Assembly: GCA_964036155.1 (NCBI GenBank)
Contig: OZ038423.1
Span: forward strand, 16,197,249-16,261,248
DNA length: 64,000 nt
Origin: Diploscapter coronatus
Taxonomy: Eukaryota; Nematoda; Chromadorea; Rhabditida; Rhabditidae
Reading direction: 5' to 3'
This document shows positions 54,217 to 64,000 of the stretch, piece after piece (the first letter of the stretch is position 1; each line of letters begins with the position of its first letter). A program made the translations under genes and the position numbers. The notes beneath the pieces were generated by a model, which was not told the DNA's origin, did not search any database, and worked only from the letters and a program-made list of their open reading frames with translations.

Positions 54217-56856
54217 ATGGCGGATTTGAATGAGATAACTGGTGCTGCCAACTGTGCATCGTATTCGAGCAGCGGAGTCAGCATCGAGCAGGGCAACGAA
54301 TTCGTCAACAAAATCAAACGGCACATCCAGTCCACACTTATCGAGGGGACGGAACAGGTCAATTTACAAATCTAAAGAACTGCGATAATTATCTGAAATT
54401 TCAGATAGGTGGATTCGGAGCTCAGATAGATCTGAATCGACTCGGTCTAGGACTAACTGGAGAATTGGTGGTAGGCATGGATGGCGTTGGAACTAAGATT
54501 GAAGTGAGCCGAAATAAAGAGATAAAAACTTTGTTCCCTCAAAAATCCTATAAAACAGCTAAGAAGATCAAATTCTTCAGGTAGCCTCAACAGTGGGTGA
54601 CTATTCCCAAGTTGGCAATGACCTCGTCGCGATGTGTGCAAATGATGTGCTCTGTCACGCGGCTCGACCCACTGCATTTCTGGACTATTTTGTCTGTGGA
54701 AAATTGGAGTTGAAAATGGCAGAGCAGGTGGTTGCCAGTATCTGTGAGGCTTGCAATGCCATCAAATGCGCCGTTGTTGGTTAGTTGATTGGGTAGTTTC
54801 ATAATTTTGGCATGTGATGCAGGAGGCGAAACAGCCGAAATGCCCCAGGTTTATGGAGAAAAACAATGGGACTTGGCTGGTTGCATGATTGCAGTCAGAC
54901 AACTCGACTGGCCCAAATTGCCTTCTGACACGTAAGTCAAGAACACTGCTTTCTACAATGAAGATCTAGACAAGCTAATCTCGCTTCCAAAACTTTATCT
55001 TTAATTTTAGAATTTGTGAAGGAGATAAAGTAATCGGTCTGCCCTCTTCTGGAGTGTATTCAAATGGCTTTTCTTTGATTCGACAAATTCTCGCTGCCAA
55101 TCAAATCGACTATTCGATTCCCGTTCCTTGGGAAAACGATCAGAATGATACCATTGGTGGGAAATGATACAAGAGAAATAAAATGTAAAAAAGAAATTAG
55201 GAAAAGAATTGCTGAAAGGAACTCGTCTGTATGTGAACCAAGTGTTCCCTCTGCTGATGCAGGGGCTTGTTAAAGGATGTGCTCACATTACCGGAGGAGG
55301 ACTCAAAGAGAATATTATTCGAGTTTTGTCCAACGATGAATTGGCAGTCCAGGTAAAAAAGTTATAAAATGTATGCTACAAAGAGTTCATTATATCTAAA
55401 AGTTGTCTTTCTGTAATTAATTCGTGAATTTTCGTCTGAACGATTTGCAGATCGAATTGGGAACATGGCCAGTACCTCCTATTTTCCAGCTTCTATCTCA
55501 AGTCGGGCCAGTTGATGTCGATGAAATGCTCAAAGTCTTCAATTGGTTAGAAATTTGAACATTTTCCGCCAAATATCTAATTTTAGTGGAATTGGTTTTA
55601 CACTAGTTGTCGATCAAAATGATTATCGAGTCGTGAAGGACTATCTTAACAAAATTCACGAGCCTCATCATGTAATTGGGGAAATCGTCAAACGAAAACC
55701 TAGAGGTGTTTTCCTTAAATCGATAAAAATTCATCGAATTAGGCTCAGTTTTCAGATTCAAATATTCGATTTGTCAATTACTCAAAACGCATATTCAAGC
55801 CACAATTTTCTATTGGAAATCATCTGAAATATCCGCGAAAGATCAGGGTGAGTTGTTCACATCTATATATCCATTATCCAAAATTCTATCTTGCAATTAT
55901 TCGAGGTTGCAATTCTCATATCTGGCACAGGAAGTAACATGGTCAAATTGATTGAGTATTCAAAGAGAAGGTCTAGTCACTACGAGGTTAGTTTTGTGTC
56001 TATTGTTAATTTGCCATTTTGTTTAGGTAGTTCTTGTGATTTCCAACAAACCTAATGCTGGTGGGATAGCGAAGGCCAAACAGATGGGAATTCCTGTGAA
56101 AATTGTCGAGAACACAAAAGTTAGGGAAGAGGGAGAAAAGACTATGACAGAGGTAGAATTTAAAAACAAAAAAAATGATTGAAAGATAAAATATCCTTGG
56201 AGATTTTACGTGAATTTGGAGCAGAACTAATTTGTCTGGCTGGATTTATGCGAATTCTCACGCCGTTTTTCGTGTCGCAATGGAGGAATCGAATTTTGAA
56301 TATTCATCCTTCGTTACTTCCGTCCTTCAAAGGTATCAACAAAGGTCCTTCTAATTTTGAAAAAAAAAAGCGTCTTAAGGCGCCCGAGCAGTTGAAGATG
56401 CCTTGGAATTTGGTGCGAAAATTGCCGGTTGCACTGTGCATTTAGTCGATGTGAGTTTTGCACTTTTAATTTAACGCAACACGAACAAGGATGAGCGGTA
56501 TTAACACGTTAGTAACAAGAACAAAATGAAAACGCACTTTTGAGGATCTTTCAAAACAAAACCGATCGTCTTTGAATGCGACTTTTTTGAAAAAAGAGCC
56601 ATCTTGTCATTTCATCGATAAAATTCATATTTCTCTAACAAGAAATTGAAAAATAATTGAAAATGAATGAATTGTATTAATTTAGGAAGAGGTGGATCAT
56701 GGAAAGATTCTGGCCCAAGAAGCAGTGCAGATTGGAGAGAATGACACTGCCGAGACACTGCATGCGACAATTCAGGCAGAAGAGTACAAACTATTCCCCA
56801 TTGCTACTGACAACTACGCTGCTAAATTGCTCAAGGAAATTCAAACGGAAAAATGA
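54217..56856 (+). CDS. GART: GART-like purine enzyme: AIR synthetase + GAR transformylase, no GAR synthetase domain
   Basis: Two steps of cytosolic IMP synthesis. AIR synthetase (exons 1-8) closes FGAM to AIR; motifs are [39 protein letters not shown] and [11 protein letters not shown] linker (exon 9) leads to a formyltetrahydrofolate-dependent GAR transformylase (exons 10-14) with LISGTGSN, the catalytic Asn/His in [12 protein letters not shown], and Asp in EEVDHGK. Exons: 54,217-54,357; 54,405-54,503; 54,581-54,779; 54,823-54,931; 55,011-55,156; 55,201-55,352; 55,451-55,545; 55,587-55,705; 55,756-55,847; 55,906-55,986; 56,027-56,152; about 56,186-56,332; 56,380-56,450; 56,686-56,856. All junctions keep frame except 11/12, one base out. 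Animal GART usually begins with GAR synthetase; none precedes this ATG. The start is the first Met giving the AIR synthetase N-terminus. About 583 residues if the break is an error. Confidence 0.88.
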
Positions 56857-56966
56857 AACATTTTCAAATCTCAGATATTTTCATATTGCGAGTGGAGGTG
56901 TGCTTTTCGTAAATTGAAATCTGACATTCATCATCCGAAAACTAATTTCATTTTTGTAGCTCTAGA

Positions 56967-57079
56967 AATAAATTCTCCAAACTTTATATCCCCCGTTTCA
57001 TCTCAAACAATTCTTCCGATTTAAAAATAATGGTAGCAGAGAAAGACGTCGAAACAACCCGTTTTCCATATTGAATAAA
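56967..57079 (+). terminator. Polyadenylation signals after the GART-like gene
   Basis: AATAAA occurs at 56,967-56,972 (about 110 nt after the TGA) and again at 57,074-57,079. The rest of 56,857-57,306, between the two convergent genes, is AT-rich with no ORF I trust. Confidence 0.5.
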
Positions 57080-57306
57080 ATCTTTGTCACATAATTTAAG
57101 GAAATTTGATGTTTTGAAAATTTCAGATCAAAATAATATGCAATTTCAGTGTCTAGTCTAGAGAAGGTAAATTTACATAGGCTGATAATGGGAATCGAGA
57201 TTTTTCAAAGAAAAAGTACATAATCGTGTAATTGACTAGAAATCTGAATGAAGGAAAAGTACCTATAATCAGCCTGAGAATGTGGTTGTTTGCCTGTCAG
57301 TCAGCT

Positions 57307-60300
57307 TCACTGCCGAATATACCCAGCCAAGGAGTTCATTCCTGTCTGCCTCGCCTGTGCGTGCATTCGACGGATGCGCTTGTCGAAGTCATCGAACTTT
57401 TCGTCAACTTCCCCACTGAAAATCGGAAATTAACTTTTGATTATTTTGAAAAATCATAAAAGTAAGTTCAAACGTTTGAAAAGAAAAGAAGACAAAATTT
57501 AGAGGGCAGCGCTTATTTCCGCACTTTTCGTAAGGGGGTCCTAACGAAAAATGGGGGAAAACGAAATGAAATTTGGTCTATTCCGCTGTGTTTAGCGTTA
57601 AAATATTTTCTTCATAAAAAAGGAATTAAGAATAGTAAAATATTTGGAAAAAATTTCACGAAAAACTCACACGAGAGAAGGAGTGTTGATCCAGAGCTCG
57701 ATTGGATTCGTGCAATTCAGTCTGAAAAAAAAAGATTATTTTCACTCAAGTGAGAAAAAATCTTACAGAACAGAAGGAATGGATTCCCTCTTGACTCCAA
57801 AGACTGTCTTCAGCTCACTTGAATCGGAAAAGATGTCCGTGATGTTGTCCAACGTCTGAAAAATCGAAATGATATTTCTGTATCAAGAAAGTGATTCCAA
57901 CCTGGAACCAGAGTACTTCATTTTCTAAAGGCAGATGCAGAGACAGAGACAGCTCCTTGTCCTTGTGCCTCGCATTTTCATTGTCCGCCTCGTCCAGAGT
58001 TTCGCAATCGGATCCAATGTTTCCATCGATGCTGCCCACAATCGAAGAGCAGGACGAAACACGGCTGATTGAGGGAGGATGGACTGGACTGAAATAGGAA
58101 TCATCGAGTACGTCTAGGAAAAGTCATGTTCTCAGAAGTGACAGAAAACAAGAAAATTTCTGATGATTTGTAAAGTTCGTAAGGTAGTAAGGCATAGTTA
58201 AGGAGGAATGGGAGAAATAGGTGTAGTTACTCAGGGAAAAGCTCCCCCCATCTTAGGGAAGATGTCTCTATAGATATATTATACTTTACGAACCTTACAA
58301 GTTGTCAAAATGTTCCTATCTTCTGCGATTTAGAAATAACAAAATACTTTTTAAAAGATAAAATAACTTACGTGGCAGGAAGCTGAGAATTGTTGGACCG
58401 TCTGCTGCTCCTTCTGAGGGGAGTTGGAATGCTCTGAACGGGCAGTGATTTCTTCTTCTTCCTTCTAATTGTGACATTAGCCGTTCTATCCACATCCGCT
58501 ATATTGTAGTCATCAATTTCAGTCTGTTGCAGAAAAGAGTCAGAATGAATAGAAAAGTTAGTGTCAATTTGAGTTACCGGCGGGTCAGTCTTCATGTTGT
58601 CCTCCTGCTCTTCTTCCCTCTTGACTTTCCTCTGTGGAGACAGGAGTTGTCGTGCATCCTCTATCATCATTTCATCTGCAGTCCTCCTTCTCTTTCTGTT
58701 CTGCGAGGCAGCACTCGATCCAATGCTCAGTCTGCTTTCTGGAGTGGCGATCGAGAGGATGGAGGGCATGGGGAACGATGTGGGAGAGGCTGTTTCTTCG
58801 TTCAGTCTATCCAGAATCTGCGACTGCTGTGGCGTTTCAGACACAGTCTCGTTCGGATCCTCTGCATCTCCGCTCTGCTCAGCTTCTTTCTCTTCTTCTT
58901 GCACGGGAGTCATCAACTGTCTCATCGTGAACGGCTTCCTTTCCTTCTGTCTGTCCCGGTCTTCGTTCGACTGCACATTTTCGTCCTGCGGAAAGTCGAT
59001 CTCGCATTCGACCTGAACATCAGTGGGCAGAGGCACATCAGTGTCGACGACTTCAGGCTTAGGAGTGGGAGCAGGGGCAGACAACTTCTTGGGAGGACTT
59101 CGGACTGGAAGGAAGAACTGGTTGCATTCACCGATGGAGAGCTGCTCCACTAAAACGTCGAATATAAGAATTGCTTCGAAAATTTGATCGGAAAAGAAAT
59201 AAACTAATTCTGCAGATTGCTTTTTTCAAATTTGAAGAGAAAAATTCTTTTACAATATGATTCGTAATTTCCCCTACTTTCAATTGCGAGTCCATCATTC
59301 TTCTTCTCGCTTTCAAACAGACGCGCATAGTCAGCATCGAAGGTGAAGCTCGGGAACTGAATTAATAACTTTTAGATAAAGACTGAAAACTGATCATTCA
59401 GATTATCTAGTTCGAAATAAGCAGTAAAATTGCCTGGATGATCCTCTCGACGACCTCGATAGTCTCAGTCTCCCTGATGATGTGCGGCTGCATACTCGCT
59501 CTCTGCCAGTCCAGTCTCCCATTCCTGTTCGGCTCTGCAGCTTCTTTGTTTTTGCCCCACACAACCATGGCTCCTCTCTTCTCCAGATCCAAACGCTCGT
59601 TGAACTTCTGCAATTTCAGTTTTCAAAAATGATAGTTTTATTTTTAGGAGAAAAAATGTTCCATTTTTTAGAATTTTATTTGAAAGAAACTCTAACCTGA
59701 TCGAGCATCTGAATTCTCTTCAGAGCCCTGCTCGAGACCTGGTCTTTGAGCACTTCGCTGTTGCAGGGGGCAGAGATGTTGGCGAAGCTGAAATTAAGCA
59801 TTATAGCGAGGATATCTAGAATAACGTCTTGACAATCGATATCGGATGAAAATGTTTTTATTTTACGATGGAAAAATATAAGTAAACTTGCCCGATCTGA
59901 TTGTTCTTTCTGGCAATGTTGTTGATGTACCCGGCAGCATCCTTCGTCCTCAATTCTTCCTCTCCGAACTTCCACTTTCCATCTTTCACATCGAACTGCA
60001 ATTCATTAGTTATTATCATTTTCTCAACTCTCCAACTCGCCAGAATGGCAGTGCCAACGTGTTGGTCCTTCGTCAAACGAGCATACTTCTTCTCGATCTT
60101 CTCCATGTTAAAGAGATAGCTGAAAGTCGTATTTTCTCCATGTATTTCCAATTTTTCCTCTTCTTTATGTTATTTTCCAAAGAAGGAAGTTACAAATACG
60201 AGAAGCCTTGAGATTGTTGAACATATTTCGGTGTCGTTCGCTAGATTTATTTTTAGAATATTCTCAAAGTCAGACAGTTTTAGTTTGCAAACGTGTCTGT

Positions 60301-60988
60301 ACCCACCGTTTCTGTCCGTGGTTGCAGGCATCGATGAGTCTGTCTTTGACCTTCTTCGGCAGAGGCTTCTTCTCCTGCAGCTTGACCTGTCTGCTCTCCC
60401 TCCTCTCCGTCTCCTCGTCTATCGTCATGTCATCTTCATCCTGTAAAACATCAAGTCAACAATTTCAATTGCCAACAAATGGCCAGCATTCAAGATCATT
60501 TTATTGGGGAGTTTGAGGCTTTTGAATTCCATAACAAAGCCACTTGAAATCTCGAGTTTTTTCTTGATTTTAACAAAGAGAGGTCAGCAGGTAATTTTTC
60601 GATTGTAAGTGAATTATGTGATTGCCTGACCTCGTCGTCCTCCTGCGGCAGGAATTCATCGTCACTGTCCTCCTCCCCAGAAGATGCTTCTTCCTCCCTT
60701 CCTCTGCCACTGCCCCTGTCCTCGCTTCGCTTGTCCTTGTTCCTCCTGTCCTCGCCCCTCTTCTGGCCTTTCACCGGTTCAGCCTCTCTCCAGCTGCCTT
60801 TTCCTTTCGCTGTCTGCTTTGCCGCGAAAGTGACCCGCTTGACTAGGTCTGAAAATTCAATTCATTTTCCAAATTTTACAACATGTTCGAAACATGCAAT
60901 GTTTATTTTAGACACTTTGAAACTGACCCTTCTCCTTGCCACTGTGCTTGCTTTTCTGCGCCTTCGATTTCGATTTAGGCTTCCCCAT
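57307..60988 (-). CDS. Uncharacterised highly charged, probably nuclear protein (about 714 aa, 13 exons)
   Basis: Not recognised. Exons on the minus strand: 60,988-60,928; 60,848-60,631; 60,440-60,307; 60,119-59,892; 59,787-59,697; 59,607-59,434; 59,356-59,278; 59,149-58,578; 58,523-58,372; 58,088-57,902; 57,855-57,767; 57,721-57,671; 57,415-57,307. All phases match and total 2,145 nt. The start is MGKPKSKSKAQ, with a TTTCAG acceptor one base upstream; the end is NSLAGYIRQ-stop. Residues 1-140 are Lys/Arg then Asp/Glu rich (SSGEEDSDDEFLPQEDDE). A more globular middle of about 170 residues follows (KYARLTKDQHVGTAILASW, IIRETETIEVVERI). The large exon 8 is acidic and low-complexity, with basic nuclear-localisation-like clusters (NRKRRRTADE, later RRKKKKSLP). 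Introns after exons 4 and 6 would use GC donors. The intron between exons 8 and 9 (58,577-58,524, 54 nt) is open and in frame, so it may be retained. Composition suggests a chromatin or RNA-associated role; this is inference only. Confidence 0.72.
58167..58301. repeat. Imperfect inverted repeat in an intron of the minus-strand gene
   Basis: The 20-nt arms at 58,167-58,186 and 58,282-58,301 are complementary with about three mismatches (core TTGTAA.GTTCGTAA.GTA). They flank about 95 bp with C- and G-rich patches. This could be a small MITE remnant in the 283-nt intron 58,089-58,371. Confidence 0.4.
59996..60028 (-). other. Possible 33-nt optional intron inside exon 4 of the minus-strand gene
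   Basis: On the minus strand the segment begins GTTGAG, contains TAACTAAT (a good branch-point match) and ends TTGCAG. It is exactly 33 nt with no stop, so both splicing and retention keep frame; retention adds VEKMIITNELQ. Its AT-rich composition contrasts with the flanking exon, which favours an intron. Confidence 0.45.
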
Positions 60989-61011
60989 GCTGAAACACTA
61001 TTTTAACTTTT
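60987..61011 (-). promoter_or_regulatory. Splice acceptor directly before the start codon (trans-splice or 5'-UTR intron site)
   Basis: On the minus strand an AT-rich tract (AAAAGTTAAAATAGTG) leads into TTTCAG, then one C and the ATG. An acceptor with no coding exon upstream and a one-base leader is typical of spliced-leader addition in nematodes and some other phyla. A 5'-UTR intron would give the same pattern. Confidence 0.45.
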
Positions 61012-62389
61012 AAATATTTAATTTACAATTACAAAGTTTTCCGAAAATCATAAAGAAAATGGTTTTTGAGATAAACGTATTATTTAAAAATCGAGTCGAG
61101 TGAAATTAAAATTTTTTTAATTTTGAGAGTTAGAAGATAGGTTTGCAGTTTTTTAAGGAGCTGAGAAAATCGAAGAAAAAAATAAATTTTCGTAGAAATG
61201 ACTTGAAAATAGAAAATTCGCGCGTGATTCGTAAACGTAGGACGCTATGCATATTGCCGAAGAGGGTTTTCATTAATCGGTTCGGTTTACTGTAACTCGT
61301 GAGAGTGCCATTAGTTCATTTTTCTCGAAAGTTGATCTATTTTATTTTCGTAATTATTCCCGAACTTTTCCAAGGGAAGCGAGTAGGAAATATCTCATTG
61401 TGAGTGCTGTCAGCCACGTAGTTGCTCATAATTTTACACAAGCCTGACTGAGCAGAGCTCTTTCTTGCTTGATTTTCCTGATTTCCCTGGCAAAGCCATG
61501 AGAATGAGCGAATTACCACTGCAACAATATCACTATTTATCTTTTCCACATGTTGCTCTTCTGATCTAATCATCAAAAATGTCTTTTCATATTGGCTTAC
61601 CACTTGACAAAGAGCTCATGCGACTGTAAACCCTTTGTCGTCCCCTTTCTTTACTTTATTGGGTCGAAGGTCAATGATAATAATTCGATAAACAAAGTCC
61701 AGTTTTATTGATAACTCTTTTAACAATATGCATCAGTGCATGAAACCTATTCAAGTTTAGTATATTGGCGGAACATTCTTATTCCGTGTTATCGTGAATG
61801 CCTCATAAAGGTGCAGTAAATTAAAGTGCGCTCCAATGCTGACCCAACTCGCCCTTGCCTAATCTCGGTTAAATTAAATTGAGACAGGAAAATTTTTTAC
61901 AGATATTTATCATTTTATATCATTGCTCTTTTCCTGATCTTAAACTATGAGTTTCATCACAGAGTCATTGATCCATTTCTTTATGAAATTCGAGATGTTG
62001 GGTTGTTTCATAATTTCGTATAAACTTTCATCTTTCGCAGTTTTTATGTTCCCAATCTTTTGAGCCAAATATTACAAAATTTTGCTAGTTGAAATGTCGA
62101 CTATCTTCTTACATAGCCATAAACTTTTCACTTGTTCTCGATTGTCTAGAAAATGAAAATGAGACAAGTCTACATTAAAACCTGCACGAAATTATTAGAA
62201 GACCTAATACTTTTCATGATAAATAAGAGCCAGTCTTGAGACTACTACAAAGTTCTGATGTATCTATTTTTCATGCGCTATTCTGATTGTGTAATTCCAC
62301 CAATGCTGATCTTCAGTCACTCAACCCATATCTAGCGTATCTAGCGTATATAGCATATGTAGTGTGACTGCCATGCCAACTATATTGCA
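61012..62389. other. Intergenic DNA upstream of the minus-strand gene
   Basis: AT-rich, with no ORF showing a recognisable domain or consistent splice structure. The minus-strand open frame at 61,337-61,603 has no supporting features. A four-copy 9-bp tandem (ATCTAGCGT, degenerating to ATATAGCAT and ATGTAGTGT) lies at 62,330-62,365. Confidence 0.5.
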
Positions 62390-63900
62390 AAGGAATGAGT
62401 TGAGTAGTGGCCCTCTCCTCTGTGATGATATGCTGCAACCCTCCTCGAGATCTGCTCAATCCCTTCCCTCCCCTATCTGTCTGTTCCTCTCTCCCTGTAG
62501 AATGTGGATATCTGCTTCTTCTGAGCTGCTGAGCTGTCCCCGTTCCCTTTCCACTTCTCATATTCACAGTTCCTTCCCCCTCCCCTCTTACTTGCCATTT
62601 GCCTCTCTGTTCAAATCTCAATATCTTCAAAAATCCTCCTCTCTCCCTTTCTCCCTCTCTTCCCTCTTACTCAACCTCTTTATCTCTTTCCTTTTCTTTT
62701 GCTCTTTTCTTTCTTATTTCCCTGCTCTTTCTACCATTAGCTTAGTTTCTCCATCTCTGCTTCTCTTTTTCTCATTCCCTTCACAAAACAACTGTTACTT
62801 TCCTTCTCTAGCTTCCCTCTCTCTCATTCTTTTTTGTGCATTTCGATCTTCCCTGTGTCATTGTCTCCTTTATAGGTGAAATCATCTCATTTCCTTACCA
62901 ATGCCGTATTTCTATCACCCAATTATCTTTATGTTCCTCCCATATGTTCCTCACCTTTTATCCCATTTCTTGCCTTCCCCTTCAGTTATCATCTGTTAGC
63001 CTACTCATGCTGCCTAACTTCTCTGAAATCTCAAATGCCATTCAGTTTCGAAGTAGTTTGAACTCCGTCCATTCCACTGGCCTAACTGCTTGTTCTGCCA
63101 TCGATTCGCATTGGCTTATTCATTCAGGCGTTTTCCTAGCATATTACACCCAGACAGATTGGCCATTAGGGCGAATGTCGTTGAACTACCGAATGCTGAA
63201 AGCACTCGAGCCCTGCTTGAGATTGAAATGGATTCCTGGGCTCTGAGTCGAAGAAGGCCCAAATGGGTTCTTCAAAAATCTATTGGAATCTCGCAATTTT
63301 TTGCCGCTCTGATTGCTCACAATTCACAAGATTTCCTTTTCCAAATCTATTTTTGTCTTGCTTATAATAAGATTTATCCCCCCGTTCTTGCATCCCCTTT
63401 TTGCCCCCGGTCAATATTTCGACATGTCCTGCAAATCTTCGATGAAATCCCTCTTCCCTCAAGCTGTAGCTGATTTCTCACAATCAGCTCTGCGGTTTAC
63501 ACCCATTTTCTTCTGTTTCATCCGGAAACCTGCTGGCTCTCTTCTCTTCCCTTTTCTTCCCCTTCACTCTGCTTGTTTTTATGAATAGCCGTCGGCTGTC
63601 GTGCTTCGTGTTATCAAACAATTAGATGCACGTTGAAATCGAAATCGAGGTGATCTCATTCTCGATTCTCCCTGCAATCATCTCTCAGCCTTTCACAATC
63701 AGTTTCTGTCCTTCTGTCTGATTTTACGCACTTCCAAATGGCCCTTAAATTCTCGCTATGCGACATTTCGAGCTGTGATTTCTCCACCAAATTGCAGCCC
63801 TAAACTCGCCCAACCACTTCCAGAAGCTCTTTCCTTCCCTCTTCCTCTTCTTCCTTCACTTCTCCAACTTCTGATGCAATTCGACACCTCACAAATACTT
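62390..63900. other. Pyrimidine-rich (plus) / purine-rich (minus) non-coding stretch
   Basis: The plus strand is dominated by CTCTCC, TTCCC and TCTTT runs for about 1.5 kb, densest at 62,440-62,830. The open frames on both strands are Ser/Leu/Phe or Arg/Gly/Glu biased products of this composition and show no domains. Beyond 63,900 to the window end I see nothing definable. Confidence 0.5.
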
Positions 63901-64000
63901 AAAACTGAACCGAATTGTCCCGATTTCAAAATCTTCAAATGTTGTTTTCAATGATTCCATTACATTTCGTTCAATGATATTTTCGCCACGAGTTTTTACG

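Noticed and set aside
54093..54802. Minus-strand ORFs across the GART-like gene
   Set aside because: They overlap AIR synthetase exons that have clear conserved motifs on the plus strand.
58527..59153. 208-residue plus-strand ORF (and overlapping ORFs)
   Set aside because: Antisense shadow of the large exon 8 of the minus-strand gene, which has in-phase splice junctions on both sides.
61337..61603. 88-residue minus-strand ORF
   Set aside because: No motif or flanking splice evidence; its length is within chance expectation here.
62364..63246. Plus-strand ORFs of 171 and 136 residues
   Set aside because: Ser/Leu/Phe-rich translations of a polypyrimidine tract, overlapping in different frames, with no domain or splice structure.

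Overview
The window is eukaryotic, almost certainly from a small invertebrate animal with a compact genome. Introns are mostly 33-60 nt with GT-AG ends, genes are split into many short exons, and there is a GART-type purine enzyme, an F-box/kelch remnant and no bacterial gene organisation. TTTCAG or TTTAG acceptors lie just upstream of start codons (one sits one base from an ATG). This recalls spliced-leader trans-splicing and would fit a nematode or another SL-using phylum, but the species cannot be fixed from the sequence.

Positions 1-50,609 are one enormous tandem array. It looks like a satellite, but it parses as the inside of one plus-strand gene. Each unit is an exon of 93, 120 or 147 nt plus an intron of 41-45 nt (GTGAGAT...TTTAG). 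All exons are phase 1-1. The open frame is Ser/Thr/Gln/Gly/Pro-rich, with 17 S/T in 31 residues and no charged residue or Cys. Nearly all recurrent exon variants are synonymous. Exon length changes are multiples of 27 nt, whereas intron lengths vary freely. From unit length (not a count) I estimate about 330-350 exons in the window and roughly 12,000 residues, i.e. a giant mucin-like protein whose 5' end lies to the left. Diverged units close the array at both edges. Three unique 3' exons follow, ending at a TAA at 50,982-50,984 with AATAAA signals near 51,260.

Positions 51,000-53,540 are intergenic: a hairpin in the putative 3' UTR, an approximately 820-bp element with near-perfect terminal inverted repeats (51,302-52,121, containing a 20-G run), then AT-rich DNA. 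Positions 53,543-54,160 hold a truncated F-box/kelch gene with an in-frame stop. It is followed 56 bp later on the same strand by a 14-exon GART-like gene (54,217-56,856) encoding AIR synthetase and GAR transformylase. The usual N-terminal GAR synthetase domain is absent, and there is one unresolved frame break.

Convergently on the minus strand, 57,307-60,988 encodes an uncharacterised, highly charged, nuclear-looking protein of about 714 residues in 13 exons, including GC-AG introns and a possible 33-nt intron. The remainder (61,012-64,000) is non-coding as far as I can see and includes a long pyrimidine-rich stretch. The genes show no shared pathway; the mucin array dominates the window.
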